From: Marinobacter sp. B9-2
GTDB lineage: Bacteria; Pseudomonadota; Gammaproteobacteria; Pseudomonadales; Oleiphilaceae
DNA: 64,000 nt
Assembly (NCBI GenBank): GCA_003030785.1
Contig: PYVH01000004.1
Span: 1 to 64,000, forward strand
Direction of reading: 5' to 3'
Made by a program: the position numbers and the translations under genes
The notes under the pieces: generated by a model
Seen by the model: the letters and a program-made list of their open reading frames with translations, nothing else
What the model was told of the DNA's origin: nothing
The model's database searches: none
Shown here: one piece after another, positions 63,901 to 64,000 of the stretch
Numbering within the stretch: the stretch's first letter is position 1
How the letters are laid out: each line of letters begins with the position of its first letter

Positions 63901-64000
63901 CGGACGCACCACTCCAAACCACCCGGACACTGACCACGTCCAGGGCAAAGGTGGGGAAGAACTGGATGTTCATGCGGGTCAGAGCCAGCACACCACCGAG
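60911..64000 (-). CDS. AcrB-like efflux RND transporter permease, amino terminus cut by window edge
   Basis: At least 1029 codons of an RND (HAE1-like) permease, the frame staying open to base 64000. The visible start LGGVLALTRMNIQFFPTF is within helix 1, so only a short amino end is missing. The pore-domain and docking motifs are present: GASAEDVEQGITNPLEQRL, the proton-relay Asp residues in ALGVIVDDAIVVGEDAD, and FGLFGLSGIVVNNAIILVAFYN near the end. It would export toxic compounds with a membrane-fusion protein likely encoded just upstream, outside the window. Confidence 0.92.
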   Translation of the reverse strand, partial: LGGVLALTRMNIQFFPTFALDVVSVRVVWSGASAEDVEQGITNPLEQRLRSVDGLKKMTSTSAQGVSSITLEFEEGTNPIQALDDVRQQVDEFTNFPAEAEEPQVTRIERYEPVARLLVYGDVDRSELRQMAYRFEDELLQRGIDRVSIRGLPEQQISIDVPVERLEALGLSLEQIAERVAAISRDLPAGMMAQQDATRELRAVEQRRSPQEFENIPVLSGERIQLNLGDVAIIRQEARESQVTLEKDGKPAVELQLQRSENGNSLAAAQVLETWLADTRPVLPPTVKLEVYDETWQLLDDRISLLVNNGLGGLVLVVCLLYLFLPGRVAMWVAVGIPTAFLAAMAVLWLIGGSINMISLFALIMALGVIVDDAIVVGEDADAHSRMGEESIYASEGAAKRMVWPVLASSLTTVAAFMPLLVVGGVIGNILGDIPLVMICVLVASLLECFIVLPAHLRHAFVPRRKKKAGEAEPEPKAPGPVERFRRGFEQRFDRFREGRFRRFSRYSLEHRGATVASAVALAIVTVGLLAGGRLGFNFFPTPEPSVFYANASFVAGTDRGTVEEFLTQMQRTLNETEEALGGDFILHAVTTRGATQGAEGSSRSGDELGSMMIELVPSDRRSVRNPEFITEWRSRLETPAGLDNLTISERQAGPPGRDVNVRLTGDNAENLKRAADELGQALSTLPGVLDVEDDMPWGREQLLYQVSAYGEALGLTTSDLGRQLRAAFDGRIAQIYQDGRDEVEVRVQLPKDQRERLSTLSRITVRVPDGRFVPLTQVMNLDHRQGFQALRHAEGRLAVEVTSGLNTRVSTTDQILTSLEADALPDIASRYNVRYSFEGRAADQRETLGDMQTGLVIGLALMYVVLAWVFASWSLPLIVMAIIPFALVGALLGHWLMGLQLTILSLFGLFGLSGIVVNNAIILVAFYNQQRKKGLGITDALNEAAVQRVRAVMLTSLTTIGGLLPLMFETSLQAQFLIPMATSIAFGLGLSTLLVLLVIPALLSWLEQFREWRARRHGTYADPIGAAD

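Overview
The window reads as chromosome of a marine, motile, aerobic gammaproteobacterium, most like Marinobacter. That placement is an inference from the gene set: PomAB-type stator, Aquifex-type aconitase, DUF1302/DUF1329 pair, DUF2805 and cryptochrome DASH neighbours, moderately high GC and dense compact operons. No tRNA, rRNA, CRISPR array, insertion sequence or phage gene was seen. Both window edges cut a gene: a chemoreceptor at the left and an RND efflux permease at the right.

Left third (1-21085) is general metabolism and signalling: a SixA-like phosphatase fused to a CHAD domain, a DCC thiol oxidoreductase, a DUF2235 hydrolase, small rhodanese, DUF3565 and YchJ proteins, a TauE/SafE exporter, an aconitase followed by a YdiJ-like FAD/Fe-S oxidoreductase, an HD-GYP phosphodiesterase, a GAF/PAS-EAL protein split by a 7-bp tandem duplication, an RNase J-like gene between two orphan solute-binding proteins, a DJ-1 family protein, and a TolQ/MotA plus coiled-coil MotB pair.

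The centre (22073-44610) is the most notable part. A complete phenol-to-TCA meta-cleavage operon, in the order dmpKLMNOPQBCDEFGHI, runs on the minus strand. It is followed 36 bp later by an added gene for a LigB/DODA-type protein that has lost its metal-binding histidines. Upstream and divergent lies the DmpR-type sigma54 activator gene. Beyond dmpR, on the plus strand, is a second operon encoding a BNR/YCF48-like lipoprotein, an MMPL/RND transporter, a DUF1302 outer-membrane protein and a DUF1329 protein, closed by a strong terminator. Both operons have a near-perfect -24/-12 promoter and the same DmpR/XylR-like upstream element, so the envelope operon is probably induced together with phenol catabolism. 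Six leaders in this block (dmpK, dmpL, dmpO, dmpB, dmpR and the lipoprotein gene) carry a recurring ACAAAAACAA or ACAACAACAA tract just before the start, resembling Hfq/Crc catabolite-repression targets.

The right third holds an electrophile-detoxification group (glutathione-dependent formaldehyde dehydrogenase, NemR-like regulator with matching operators, NemA-like ene-reductase, SDR). It continues with a cryptochrome DASH/CrtISO-like/DTW/DUF2805 group, the PomAB stator, a sigma54/NtrC-type ammonium transporter, and an ABC ATPase/permease/lipocalin-lipoprotein export set next to an AcrB-like RND pump.
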